Source: JALNZF01 sp964447405 (GTDB lineage Bacteria; Nitrospirota; UBA9217). From it: DNA of 64,000 bases. Below are positions 25,718 to 33,722 of the stretch, piece after piece. Position 1 is the first letter of the stretch. Every line of letters begins with the position of its first letter. The translations under genes and the position numbers were made by a program. The notes below the pieces were generated by a model. It ran no database searches, was not told where the DNA came from, and worked only from the letters and a program-made list of their open reading frames with translations. The stretch is taken from assembly GCA_964447405.1 (NCBI GenBank), contig CAYUSP010000002.1:124001-188000 (forward strand), read 5' to 3'.

Positions 25718-26245
25718 TTACTTTTCTGCCAAGGCCTTCAAACTGGCCAAACCGGCCTCAAAGTCCTTGCCGACCATCCTGTCCATGCTCAAAAAAATAC
25801 TCATAACCTTCGCCACATACGGACTGGGGCCATGCATAGCCCATGTCACGAACGTTGAATCACCCTTGCCTTCCAGGGTAAAAGTCGTCATGTTGTGACC
25901 CTCCATCGGTTTTTCGAAATCCAACTTAACTTCAACCATGGAAGGCGGAGCTACCGTTACGATCTCCATGCGGCCCTTGCCCACCTTGCTATTGCCTTCC
26001 CATGCATACGTGGAACCCCTCCCGCTTTCGGAACCGCCATACGCTCTCTTCATCGCAGGGTCCATCTTCTCCCAGGGGGACCACTCACTCCATGAGCGAA
26101 AGTCGTTGATGAGCGGGAATATCTTTTCGGGCGCAGCTTTGATGCTTGTCATACGCTGTATATGGAACGTGTCTGGCCTGGTCGCTGCATACAGGAAAAA
26201 TCCAACTATCAGAACAACTATGCCGATGATTATTTTTTTCAACAT
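25718..26245 (-). CDS. Membrane-anchored SRPBCC (START/Bet v1-like) protein
   Basis: 175 residues. One N-terminal helix (KKIIIGIVVLIVGFFLYAAT) is followed by a START/Bet v1-like domain: MTSIKAAPEKIFPLINDFRSWSEWSPWEKMDP at the start, then VKLDFEKPMEGHNMTTFTLEGKGDSTFVTWAMHG. The family binds hydrophobic ligands in a deep cavity; the polyketide cyclase subgroup shares the SWSEWSPWE region. The function here is not known. GAAGGAGCG precedes the ATG. A remnant of a second SRPBCC gene lies just upstream on the same strand. Confidence 0.85.
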   Translation of the reverse strand: MLKKIIIGIVVLIVGFFLYAATRPDTFHIQRMTSIKAAPEKIFPLINDFRSWSEWSPWEKMDPAMKRAYGGSESGRGSTYAWEGNSKVGKGRMEIVTVAPPSMVEVKLDFEKPMEGHNMTTFTLEGKGDSTFVTWAMHGPSPYVAKVMSIFLSMDRMVGKDFEAGLASLKALAEK

Positions 26246-26296
26246 GCTACGCTCCTTCGCAGGTTCTCGTGATCAGCCTGTTTCACTCTTGCTCGT

Positions 26297-26488
26297 TCAA
26301 GGCATAGACAATGCATCGGCAAGCTTTTCGAATGACTGATTCCATCCAGCTGCGGTCATTTCTCTCATCTCGTTTGCCGGGATGCCCGCATGCCGCAACG
26401 TCTTTGTTGTCTTGCCATTATGCTCTTCGAACGTAACAGCCACCTGGCATTCCAATGGGAGAAACCCTGCTATTCCGTTTAAACCACG
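26297..26488 (-). pseudogene. C-terminal remnant of an AHSA1-type SRPBCC gene
   Basis: An open stretch with no start codon context reads PLECQVAVTFEEHNGKT, then TLRHAGIPANEMREMTAAGW, then NQSFEKLADAL and a stop. This is the conserved end of AHSA1/START proteins. The N-terminal two thirds are missing and an in-frame stop (at 26489-26491) lies before it, so it is a decayed copy. Confidence 0.7.
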
Positions 26489-26675
26489 CTAAGCGAAAGA
26501 TCATCATCCTGCCCTGATATAAGTATACCAGCCAATTCACTATTGGGGTGTCGTCATGCATCGCAATAAAACTACTGGCAATCTACGGTTTGCGGGTCAC
26601 TCGCGCATTCAGGGAAGTATACGTTGGGTCAATGAAGGGCAAGGATAGACGAGGGGGCATACTCGGCGTGATTGG

Positions 26676-27125
26676 TCACTTCTCCAGGACCATCATGCTG
26701 GTCGTAGCAGTGGCACGCAGTTTTTGTTTTTCGTTGAACGCTTCCGCTGCAAGCTGGAGCATCGTGCGGCTTTTTGATTTAAACTCGGCATGAATCCTGA
26801 CGAACTCGCCTGGTCTGACCGGTCTGCTGAAATTAACGGAAAGGCTGATGGAGACGCAGGGTTTGCGCATGCTGGCGAATGAAAGCGGGCCAAAGGTATT
26901 GTCAAACATGCTGCACAGGATGCCGCCCTGGAGATACCCGAGAGGATTGGTTTGTGTTTCCCGCACAGGAAAGTCAATGGTCAGGGACCTGTTTACCTCA
27001 TGGGCGATGATGCGCGCACCCGACTCGATGAAGCAGAAAGGCGGCACCTTCACCGCGGGATAGGTTTTGGCGAACTGTTCGTCATGGAAGAAGGTGTTCG
27101 CGTCGATCGGTGCATTGTTCGTCAT
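26676..27125 (-). CDS. Hotdog-fold thioesterase, PaaI family
   Basis: 149 residues. The hotdog core NPLGYLQGGILCSMFDNTFGPLS (about 72-95) gives the family helix and active-site region, with the Asp in MFDNTFG in the position of the acid in PaaI-type enzymes. The later SVNFSRPVRPGEFVRIHAEFKSKSRTM matches the strand after it. It should hydrolyse acyl-CoA or aryl-CoA thioesters in the cytoplasm. ATG 27125 is preceded by AGGAGACACT. The frame extends eight codons further upstream without support. Confidence 0.82.
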   Translation of the reverse strand: MTNNAPIDANTFFHDEQFAKTYPAVKVPPFCFIESGARIIAHEVNRSLTIDFPVRETQTNPLGYLQGGILCSMFDNTFGPLSFASMRKPCVSISLSVNFSRPVRPGEFVRIHAEFKSKSRTMLQLAAEAFNEKQKLRATATTSMMVLEK

Positions 27126-27202
27126 AGTGTCTCCTGATGGCGGGACCAAATATTTATTTGCTGCGTGATTTGACGGGTCAGAAGCTCTTCAATTGAGAAT
27201 GC

Positions 27203-27850
27203 TTATTTCTTCGTCAGCAAAACATACAGTGCGCCGAGCCCTCCGTCGCATTGCCGCGCCGTGACAAATGCAGCAATGTCCCTGCGAAAGTGGCCCATAA
27301 GCCGCTTCGCAACCATGTTTTTCAAGCGCGCACCATTGACCGATCGCAGACCTCTGCCGTGAATGATCTTTACGCAGCTTCGTCCTTTTTTAAAGGACTC
27401 CTGCAGAAACTCGCCCAGTTCCTCTTCCGCCTCCGGGACGGTGCGGCCGTGAAGATCGAGGAATGCCTGGACCGAATAATGCCCAGCATGCAGTTTCTCA
27501 ATGAGGGTATCCTGATGCGCCGGATTTATCCACTCGATATATTCCTGCGTGTCAGGCAGATGGATCCAGCCTGAACCCGCCACAATCTCCTGGAGGACCG
27601 AAAGGGCCGCTTCATCGGGATCACGTCGTGAGCATGACCGTGCATCTTTTCGAGGACGAGGCTCGCATGCAAGTGAACGGAATTCCTCGATCGCGAGAAC
27701 GTCGTTCATTTCCTGACAGAAGAGCTCGTCATCGGTGAAATCTTTCTTTTTCTTCCGGATAATGGGTACTGGCGCAGCTATTTCATGCCGCTCCAAAGCC
27801 TTCCGAAGCTTTTCAAAGGGGTTGACAGTAAATTCCTTCTTGCGGCTCAT
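27203..27850 (-). CDS. Smr domain protein (putative endonuclease)
   Basis: 215 residues. The first 130 residues are charged and low in structure, with KKKKDFTDDELF; the Smr domain starts at LDLHGRTVPEAEEELGEFL and continues through IIHGRGLRSVNGARLKNMVAKRLM. It contains the catalytic-type DLHG and HGRG motifs of Smr nucleases (found also at the MutS2 C-terminus). Stand-alone Smr proteins (YdaL/SmrB-like) cut nucleic acids; SmrB acts on mRNA at collided ribosomes, and this could be such a factor. ATG 27850 is preceded by GAAGG. Confidence 0.87.
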   Translation of the reverse strand: MSRKKEFTVNPFEKLRKALERHEIAAPVPIIRKKKKDFTDDELFCQEMNDVLAIEEFRSLACEPRPRKDARSCSRRDPDEAALSVLQEIVAGSGWIHLPDTQEYIEWINPAHQDTLIEKLHAGHYSVQAFLDLHGRTVPEAEEELGEFLQESFKKGRSCVKIIHGRGLRSVNGARLKNMVAKRLMGHFRRDIAAFVTARQCDGGLGALYVLLTKK

Positions 27851-27963
27851 GGCACTACCTTCATTGACCGTCTGTCGTGAACCGTTCCTGCAGAACGCAT
27901 TATACCAAATTAGAATGCTGGAAACGACAGGAAGATGGTTGAACCAAGATGCACAGACAGCGC

Positions 27964-27990
27964 AGCCCATGCCGGATGGCGGCATGGGCT
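27964..27990. repeat. Perfect 11-bp inverted repeat beside the RNase P RNA gene
   Basis: AGCCCATGCCG, loop GATGG, CGGCATGGGCT. It follows the 3' end of the RNase P RNA but has no T-run after the stem on either strand, so it is not a classical terminator; it may protect or process the RNA end. Confidence 0.5.
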
Positions 27991-28006
27991 GGAATGGCAA
28001 AAAAAT

Positions 28007-28374
28007 CAGAGCGGGTCGTAAGCCGAGTTCTGTCCTCCCGGTTGCCCGGGAGTGGTGAGCATTTATCTGGGCCTTCGATTGCTCGAAGGCACGAGCGATC
28101 TACCCGGAAGTCTCGGACGGGCCGTCCTTACCCCCTTGCGGGGGACGCTTCCCTATGTGATCTTGCTCCAGGCGGGGTTTTCCAAGCACTCCCGGTCGCC
28201 CGGGAATCTGGTGGGCTCTTACCCCACCGTTTCACCCTTACCCTTGCGGGCGGTCTTCTTTTCTGTGGCACTGTCCATGGGGTCGCCCCCTGTCCCGTTT
28301 CGGGACCGCCTTGCCCTGCGGAGCTCGGACTTTCCTCCCTCCGTTGCCGGAGAGCGATCACCTCACCCGCTCTG
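28007..28374 (-). ncRNA. rnpB: RNase P RNA, bacterial type A
   Basis: About 368 nt. P1 is closed by CAGAGCGGGT at the 5' end and ACCCGCTCTG at the 3' end, a perfect match. The conserved core GGAGGAAAGTCCGAGCTC follows near the start, and the 3' conserved region has ACAGAAC then GGCTTACGACC. Internal helices such as GCCCGCAAGGGTAAGGGTGAAA and the CCCCCGCAAGGGGG hairpin fit type A. The RNA is the catalytic part of RNase P, which trims the 5' ends of tRNAs. A T7 run follows the P1 3' strand directly and may end transcription. Confidence 0.95.
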
Positions 28375-28511
28375 AATGTGAAAGAACATGTACTAAAGGG
28401 TCATGCAGCAAGGGTCTCGTAGCAAGGAATAGCTTTCAACCATTGCGCTCTTTTCGTTTTTATCCCTTGTCCCATGCTACGTGCTACATGCCACAGGCTA
28501 CTGGCCCCTGG

Positions 28512-28913
28512 CTACAGTATTTTCTCATCAATCGCCCTGTTCGCCAGAGCATCAGCGTCCTTATTCCGTTCACGGGGAATGTATTGTATCTCCACGCACC
28601 CGATCCTGGCTATAAGATTCCTGGCCCTGGCATGAAGCGGTTTCAGGCCTTCGTTCTTTACCTTGTATTGGCCGTTCAACTGCTTCACCATCAGCTCTGA
28701 ATCCGCGCAGAGTTTCACCTTCGAAGCTCCGAGCTGCACGGCCCGTTCAAGGCCGATAATGGCTGCCGTATATTCAGCGATGTTGTTGGTGGTCGTTCCC
28801 AGATACCGCGAGATCCCTTCCAGGGGAAGGCCATGCTGCATGATGCTCACTCCCGCACCGGACTCTCCGGGATTGTTTCGGGAGGCGCCGTCAGTATAGA
28901 TGGTTAGATCCAC
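28512..28913 (-). CDS. RNase HI family protein
   Basis: 133 residues. The RNase H fold has Asp8 in IYTDGASRNNPG, Glu47 in NNIAEYTAAI, an Asp in KLCADSELMVKQL and a last Asp in NKDADALANRA: the full DEDD set. It lacks the basic protrusion of E. coli RNase HI and is of the short type often annotated as reverse-transcriptase-like. It cuts the RNA strand of RNA-DNA hybrids. It is downstream of the zinc-ribbon protein gene in the same direction. Confidence 0.88.
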   Translation of the reverse strand: MDLTIYTDGASRNNPGESGAGVSIMQHGLPLEGISRYLGTTTNNIAEYTAAIIGLERAVQLGASKVKLCADSELMVKQLNGQYKVKNEGLKPLHARARNLIARIGCVEIQYIPRERNKDADALANRAIDEKIL

Positions 28914-28941
28914 GCTGCAACCTCAAATTGTATGGTGTAGG

Positions 28942-29667
28942 TCATGTGTTTTTTTGAACGATCGTTTCCTTAACGTACAGGAGGCGGCCGCACTGCGGAC
29001 AGCTGATGATGCTTTCGTTCTTCTTGACATTGACGAACACCTGGGGAGGTATGCTCATGTAACAGCCGGAGCAGGATTCTCCTCGCGCTTCGGCCATGGC
29101 GATGCCGCCCTTGGAAAGCATAAGCTTGCGGTATCTCTCCAGCACCGAGGGATCGATTTGAGCCATGGCCTCCTGCCGCGCCTGCTCTGTCGCTTTTATC
29201 TCCTCCCAAAGCTTGGCGAACGCATCCTCATACTTTTTCTGCTCTTCCGCGATCGCCTGCCCCTCCTCCCTCATCCGCTGTTCAGCCACGGTAATCTGCG
29301 CGGCGGCGGCATCGATCTTTTCCATCAGGACCAGAATACTGTCCTCGATGGCCTTGTTCTCCTGCTCAGCGGTTTCGATCTCTTTCAGCTGAGCCTGATA
29401 CTCTTTGTTGTTCTTGATCTCCGAACTGCGGGCCTTGAGCCTTTCTACCTTCTGCGCTCCCACTTCTAAGTCCTGATCGCGGTCCCGCTTGTTCATTTGC
29501 GCAGCTAAAAGGGCTTCCTTCACTTTTTCCAGGCCCTCTCTGCTCTCGGCACGTCGCCGGTCCAGGGAATTCAGCAGCTCCGGCAGCCGGTTCCTTTGCT
29601 CTTCCTGAGTTCGGATCTTTGTATCGATTTCCTGCAGTTGTATGAGCCGCGCAAGCTGTCCTTCCAT
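28942..29667 (-). CDS. Coiled-coil zinc-ribbon protein (DUF164/CdsZ-like)
   Basis: 241 residues. About 170 residues of charged coiled coil (from QEIDTKIRTQEEQRNRL) are followed by a zinc ribbon with CSGC and CPQC pairs near the C-terminus (ARGESCSGCYMSIPPQVF). This is the C4-type zinc-ribbon domain family formerly DUF164, in which the CT398/CdsZ protein of Chlamydia is a member; some bind sigma-54 or secretion proteins. The role in this organism is unknown. GGAGGTGAG precedes the ATG. In many genomes this gene is next to an RNase H gene or a Nif3-like gene, as here. Confidence 0.87.
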   Translation of the reverse strand: MEGQLARLIQLQEIDTKIRTQEEQRNRLPELLNSLDRRRAESREGLEKVKEALLAAQMNKRDRDQDLEVGAQKVERLKARSSEIKNNKEYQAQLKEIETAEQENKAIEDSILVLMEKIDAAAAQITVAEQRMREEGQAIAEEQKKYEDAFAKLWEEIKATEQARQEAMAQIDPSVLERYRKLMLSKGGIAMAEARGESCSGCYMSIPPQVFVNVKKNESIISCPQCGRLLYVKETIVQKNT

Positions 29668-29680
29668 CTCACCTCCAAAT

Positions 29681-29707
29681 AAAAATGCGCCTATCGGCGC
29701 ATTTTTT
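29681..29707. terminator. Rho-independent terminator between tRNA and zinc-ribbon gene
   Basis: AAAAATGCGCC, loop, GGCGCATTTTTT. The stem is 11 bp with T-runs both ways; on the minus strand it would end the tRNA transcript. Confidence 0.7.
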
Positions 29708-29773
29708 ACAGACTATCCACTATCCTTTTGTGTGCATGTTTCACGCTATGCATTCTACTCTCCCTCATGAGGA

Positions 29774-29849
29774 TGGTGGGCCCACCAGGACTCGAACCTG
29801 GGACCAACCGGTTATGAGCCGGTAGCTCTACCAACTGAGCTATGGGCCC
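29774..29849 (-). tRNA. tRNA with CAU anticodon (tRNA-Ile2 or tRNA-Met), CCA encoded
   Basis: A 76-nt cloverleaf. Acceptor GGGCCCA pairs with GGGCCC before the encoded ACCA; D-arm AGCTCAGTTGGTAGAGC; anticodon stem ACCGG and CCGGT around loop CTCATAA; T-arm CCAGGTTCGAGTCCTGG. The anticodon is CAU. The GGGCCxATAGCTCAG acceptor/D-arm start is shared with tRNA-Ile, so I favour the lysidine-modified tRNA-Ile2 that reads AUA, but elongator tRNA-Met cannot be excluded by eye. It lies after rpoD on the same strand. Confidence 0.9.
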
Positions 29850-30000
29850 TGCTGATGCTACATTTCTGATGCCGCTCATGGAGCTTGATATCAGGCGACC
29901 GCATAGCATCGTCCCGCTTTCGGGCGCCATTATGGGTTATTGCCGCAATGGAGAGATACGAATCCCGCATTGCCTTTAGCTGGAGCTCATGACGGCTGCC

Positions 30001-30030
30001 TATATTGGCACAACAACCACGAAATGTCAA
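30001..30030 (-). promoter_or_regulatory. Possible promoter for the tRNA gene
   Basis: A perfect TTGACA (30025-30030 on the minus strand) is followed at 17-19 bases by an AT-rich CCAATATAG. It is about 150 bases before the tRNA, so the precursor would have a long 5' leader. Confidence 0.4.
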
Positions 30031-30050
30031 GCTGACAGGCATTGCCCGCG

Positions 30051-31856
30051 CTATTCCATGAAACTTTTTAGCTGCTTGCTTCGGCTCGGGTGGCGCAGTT
30101 TTCTGAGCGCCTTGGCCTCGATCTGCCGGATCCTCTCGCGGGTCACGTCAAATTCCTGGCCCACTTCTTCGAGAGTATGGTCCGTCTGCTCGCCAATACC
30201 GAAACGCCAGCGAAGCACTTTTTCCTCCCGCTCGGTTAATGTGTTCAGAACCTTCCGCACCTGCTGGTGCAGATTTTTGCGGATGGCGGATTCGAGCGGC
30301 GACGCGACCTTCTTGTCCTCGATGAAATCGCCCAGATGGCTGTCCTCTTCCTCGCCGATCGGCGTCTCGAGCGAAATAGGCTCTTTCGCGATCTTCATGA
30401 TCTTGCGCACCTTCTCCACCGGGAGTTTCATCGATGACGCGATCTCTTCGGTCGTGGGCTCTCTCCCCAGGTCCTGCACAAGGCCGCGCGATGTGCGGAT
30501 CAGCTTGTTCATCGTCTCGATCATGTGAACCGGTATGCGGATTGTTCGCGCCTGGTCCGCGATTGCCCTCGTGATCGCCTGGCGGATCCACCAGGTCGCG
30601 TAGGTGCTGAACTTATAGCCCCGCTGCCATTCGAACTTGTCCACGGCCTTCATGAGCCCGATATTCCCTTCCTGGATGAGATCCAGAAACTGGAGACCCC
30701 GATTCGTATATTTTTTTGCGATGGAGACGACCAGCCGCAGATTCGCCTCCACGAGTTCGCTCTTCGCGTACTTCGCCCTTTCCTCGGCGCGTTCGTATGC
30801 CCGGAGCGATTTTTTGAGGTCCTCAGCTGAAACACCGCAGTCCATCTCGATCTTTTTTACTCGCTTGACCGCGTTCCGATAGGTCTTTTCGAGACCGAGC
30901 AGCGTCTCCTGCTTCATTTCGAGCCTGCGTGCGGCATTTTTCAGCTCACGATCGCCCTGCCTCATCTTTTTGAACAGGTCTTTGACCCCTGCCAGATCCA
31001 GACCGGTCTTGCGCTCAATGCCGTGGATCTCGCGTTCCGATATCTGCACTTCGCTCACCAGTTCACGAAGCTTCATGACCAGCCGATCCGTCTGTCGGCA
31101 GTGGATATTCAAAGCCTCAAGCTTGTCGAAAAGCAGGTGCCGGGTGGATTGAAGTTTGTCGCGCAGTCCCTTTTTCCGGGCCTCGCTCACGCGACTCCCG
31201 GTCACATGCTTGATCAGCGCGTTCATCTCTTTGCTGTGTTTGTCAATTTCGCTGATAAGCTTGATCACCCGGACATGCAGTTCTTCCTCATTCTGGGTCT
31301 GCAGATCGTCGAGTTCATCTTCTCCCGCATGGACGACCTCGTGAATGCTGATCTTGCCTTTCCGAAGCTTTTCACCGAGGTCCCGAACATCCTGCAGCGA
31401 GAAAGGGAGGCTGTACAACAATTGGGCCGCCTCTCGCTTCCCCTCCTCGATCCGTTTTGCGATCGTAACTTCCCCTTCCTTTGAGAGCAGAGGTACGGTT
31501 CCCATCTCCTTGAGATAGAGGCGGACCGGATCGTCGGTCTTGCCGACGCCCACCTCCACCTCTTCCTCCTCTACCTCCTCCTCAATGGCCTCCTCCAGAG
31601 ACGCCTCATCCGGCTCGACACCCTCCTCCAGATCATCTTCAGCCGGCTGCCGCGCCTTACCGTCATGGCGGGACTCCGCCATGTCCATCTCCATGTCTGC
31701 ATCACCGAACAGGGATATGATGCTGTCGAGCTGTTCTGTTGAAACATCCTCTTGAGGAATCGTGTCAGAAGCCTCCTCAAACGGCGTATAAGGCCGTTCT
31801 TTGCTCGATGGTGCCGGTTTCTTCTGATGATCTCCCGCTTTCCCCTGCTTTGACAT
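30051..31856 (-). CDS. rpoD: RNA polymerase primary sigma factor (sigma-70)
   Basis: 601 residues. Regions in order: an acidic N-terminal stretch (about 60-110, Glu-rich), region 1.2 (DPVRLYLKEMGTVPLLSKEGEVTIAKRIEEG), a non-conserved spacer (about 150-350), regions 2.1-2.4 (ANLRLVVSIAKKYTNRGLQFLDLIQEGNIGLMKAVDKFEWQRGYKFSTYATWWIRQAI), region 3 (RIPVHMIETMNKL) and regions 4.1-4.2 (LGEREEKVLRWRFGIG-like TEREEKVLRWRFGIGEQ..., RERIRQIEAKALRKLRHPSR). It is the housekeeping sigma factor. AAAGGAGCACC lies before the ATG. It is the last gene of the macromolecular synthesis operon, following dnaG by 74 bases. Confidence 0.97.
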   Translation of the reverse strand: MSKQGKAGDHQKKPAPSSKERPYTPFEEASDTIPQEDVSTEQLDSIISLFGDADMEMDMAESRHDGKARQPAEDDLEEGVEPDEASLEEAIEEEVEEEEVEVGVGKTDDPVRLYLKEMGTVPLLSKEGEVTIAKRIEEGKREAAQLLYSLPFSLQDVRDLGEKLRKGKISIHEVVHAGEDELDDLQTQNEEELHVRVIKLISEIDKHSKEMNALIKHVTGSRVSEARKKGLRDKLQSTRHLLFDKLEALNIHCRQTDRLVMKLRELVSEVQISEREIHGIERKTGLDLAGVKDLFKKMRQGDRELKNAARRLEMKQETLLGLEKTYRNAVKRVKKIEMDCGVSAEDLKKSLRAYERAEERAKYAKSELVEANLRLVVSIAKKYTNRGLQFLDLIQEGNIGLMKAVDKFEWQRGYKFSTYATWWIRQAITRAIADQARTIRIPVHMIETMNKLIRTSRGLVQDLGREPTTEEIASSMKLPVEKVRKIMKIAKEPISLETPIGEEEDSHLGDFIEDKKVASPLESAIRKNLHQQVRKVLNTLTEREEKVLRWRFGIGEQTDHTLEEVGQEFDVTRERIRQIEAKALRKLRHPSRSKQLKSFME

Positions 31857-31930
31857 ATTGTGGTGCTCCTTTATGAAGAATCGTTCGTTCGCATCCAGTC
31901 CTGGACATATCGCTGGACCTTCTCAGCCGC

Positions 31931-33721
31931 CTAATTACCAAGTCCCGGGATGCGCCTGCCCGGCCTTCTGCTCAGCTCCTGCTGTTCTTGATTAAGCCTG
32001 ACAAATTCCTCCCGGTCGCCTCGGGCATCGGCCTCCTGAATCGCCTTTATCAGCAACTTCATTTTCTTTTCCGGGCTTTTCTGCTTGATCGCCTCAACGC
32101 AATCCCGACAGGAAGATGCCGGATCATCATACGCCATTTCAAGGACAGAATAATGGGAAATGAGATTTCTAAGCTCCTCGTCCCCATCCCGAAGAAGGAC
32201 GCCGGCATCGAGCCTGCCCTGCTCGGCCAGTGTATCGAAAATCCGCTTTGCCACCCGCTGGTATAACGGATCGGTAAAATCCTGGGGTTGGAGCTGGTCC
32301 TGTAAGCCTCGCGCGATTTCCTCATCCTTCAACATCAAATGAATCAGGATCTCCTCCGCCCGAGGTCGTCTCCGCCCCGCCGAAGGTGTGGCCGGAGCGC
32401 TCCCGACAGCCTGAGCCGCGGGAGGCTTGTTCGTCTGCTTCGGCATCTCTTGCCGGAGAACGGATTCGTCCAGATCAAGGATTTCCGCCGTCTTCTTGAG
32501 ATAGTGGTCCCGCTCAATCCCATTCGGCAGTCTGGAAATATAGGAGAGCATCTCCTCCGCTTTTTCGATCTTCTCATCGATGCTGCGGTTTGAACCGCCC
32601 TTCACCACCTGCTCGATCACGAAGTCCATGAACTTGGAAGACTCGCGCAATCGGGCGGCAAAAGACTCCTGACCATATTTTTGCAAAAAAGTATCCGGAT
32701 CATCACCACCCGGCAGCGATACTACGTTTACCTTCATGCTGCTTGAGATAAAAAGGTCGAATCCCCGCAGCGAAGCCTTTACGCCGGCCGGATCGGGGTC
32801 GAAGATCAACACCAGTTTGTCGGCAAACCTCCGCATCAGGCGGAGGTGCCCGTCCGTAAGGGCTGTACCGAGGGTTGCAACTGCGTTGCGGATTCCGTAC
32901 TGATGGCAGGCGATCGCATCAAGGTATCCTTCGACAATAATGAAATATCCCTGTTTACGGCCGTGATCCTTGGCCATGTCCAGTCCGTACAGGACATGGC
33001 TCTTGCTGTACAGAACTGTTTCCGATGAGTTCAGATACTTGGGCAGGGAGTCGTCCATCACCCTGCCTCCGAAGGCTATCACCTGGCCGGTCATATCGCG
33101 GATAGGGAAAATGATCCTGCCGCGGAAGCGGTCGTAGTATCCCTCCCCCTCGCTCCGCTTAACCACCAGCCCGGCCCGTTCCATCTGGGGAGCAGTGTAG
33201 TCCCGCTTTTTCAGATGCTTCAACAAACCATCCCATTCAGGCCGCACATACCCGAGTGCAAACTCCCGGATGATCGTATCGCTGACGCCGCGTTTTTTGA
33301 GATACTCCCGCGCCGCACTTCCTGCAGAACCTGCGAGCTCTTTTTGGAAAAAATCCGCGGCTTCGGCCACAATTTTGAGAAGCGTCTTTTTATCGTCCTC
33401 GGATCGTTTGTCTTGCCTGTGGTCCCGGGTATCCTGCGGCAGGGTGATGCCTGCACGTGTTGCCAGGTTCTTAACTGCTTCAGGAAAATTCAGCCCTTCC
33501 TGCAACTCCATGAACTTGAATACATCTCCGCCGACACCGCATCCGAAACAATGAAAGATCTGTTTTTCGGTGTTTACATTGAATGACGGCGTCTTTTCCG
33601 AATGAAAGGGGCAGAGGCCCAGCCAGTTCTTGCCGGTCTTCTTAAGCGCGACGTATCCTGAAATCAGGTCGTAGACATTGATACTGTCCCGCACCCGCCT
33701 TATGACATCCTCGGAATACAT
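31931..33721 (-). CDS. dnaG: DNA primase
   Basis: 596 residues. Zinc-binding domain CPFHSEKTPSFNV then FHCFGCGVGGDVF (Cys-His-Cys-Cys), the RNA polymerase core with TOPRIM elements (IIVEGYLDAIACHQYG, containing the catalytic Glu, and LIFDPDPAG, the DxD), and a C-terminal helicase-binding domain. It makes RNA primers for replication. The ATG is separated from the mutS2 stop (TAA) by a single base, so translation is probably coupled. rpoD is next. The order rpsU, dnaG, rpoD with inserted yqeY and mutS2 is a variant of the classical operon. Confidence 0.96.
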   Translation of the reverse strand: MYSEDVIRRVRDSINVYDLISGYVALKKTGKNWLGLCPFHSEKTPSFNVNTEKQIFHCFGCGVGGDVFKFMELQEGLNFPEAVKNLATRAGITLPQDTRDHRQDKRSEDDKKTLLKIVAEAADFFQKELAGSAGSAAREYLKKRGVSDTIIREFALGYVRPEWDGLLKHLKKRDYTAPQMERAGLVVKRSEGEGYYDRFRGRIIFPIRDMTGQVIAFGGRVMDDSLPKYLNSSETVLYSKSHVLYGLDMAKDHGRKQGYFIIVEGYLDAIACHQYGIRNAVATLGTALTDGHLRLMRRFADKLVLIFDPDPAGVKASLRGFDLFISSSMKVNVVSLPGGDDPDTFLQKYGQESFAARLRESSKFMDFVIEQVVKGGSNRSIDEKIEKAEEMLSYISRLPNGIERDHYLKKTAEILDLDESVLRQEMPKQTNKPPAAQAVGSAPATPSAGRRRPRAEEILIHLMLKDEEIARGLQDQLQPQDFTDPLYQRVAKRIFDTLAEQGRLDAGVLLRDGDEELRNLISHYSVLEMAYDDPASSCRDCVEAIKQKSPEKKMKLLIKAIQEADARGDREEFVRLNQEQQELSRRPGRRIPGLGN

Positions 33722-33722
33722 G

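Noticed and set aside
28052..28422. Frames across the RNase P RNA gene
   Set aside because: The stretch is a structured RNA with conserved RNase P core; open frames there are chance.
29706..29930. Small frame running through the tRNA gene
   Set aside because: The known artefact of translating a tRNA (RAHSSVGRATGS-type product).
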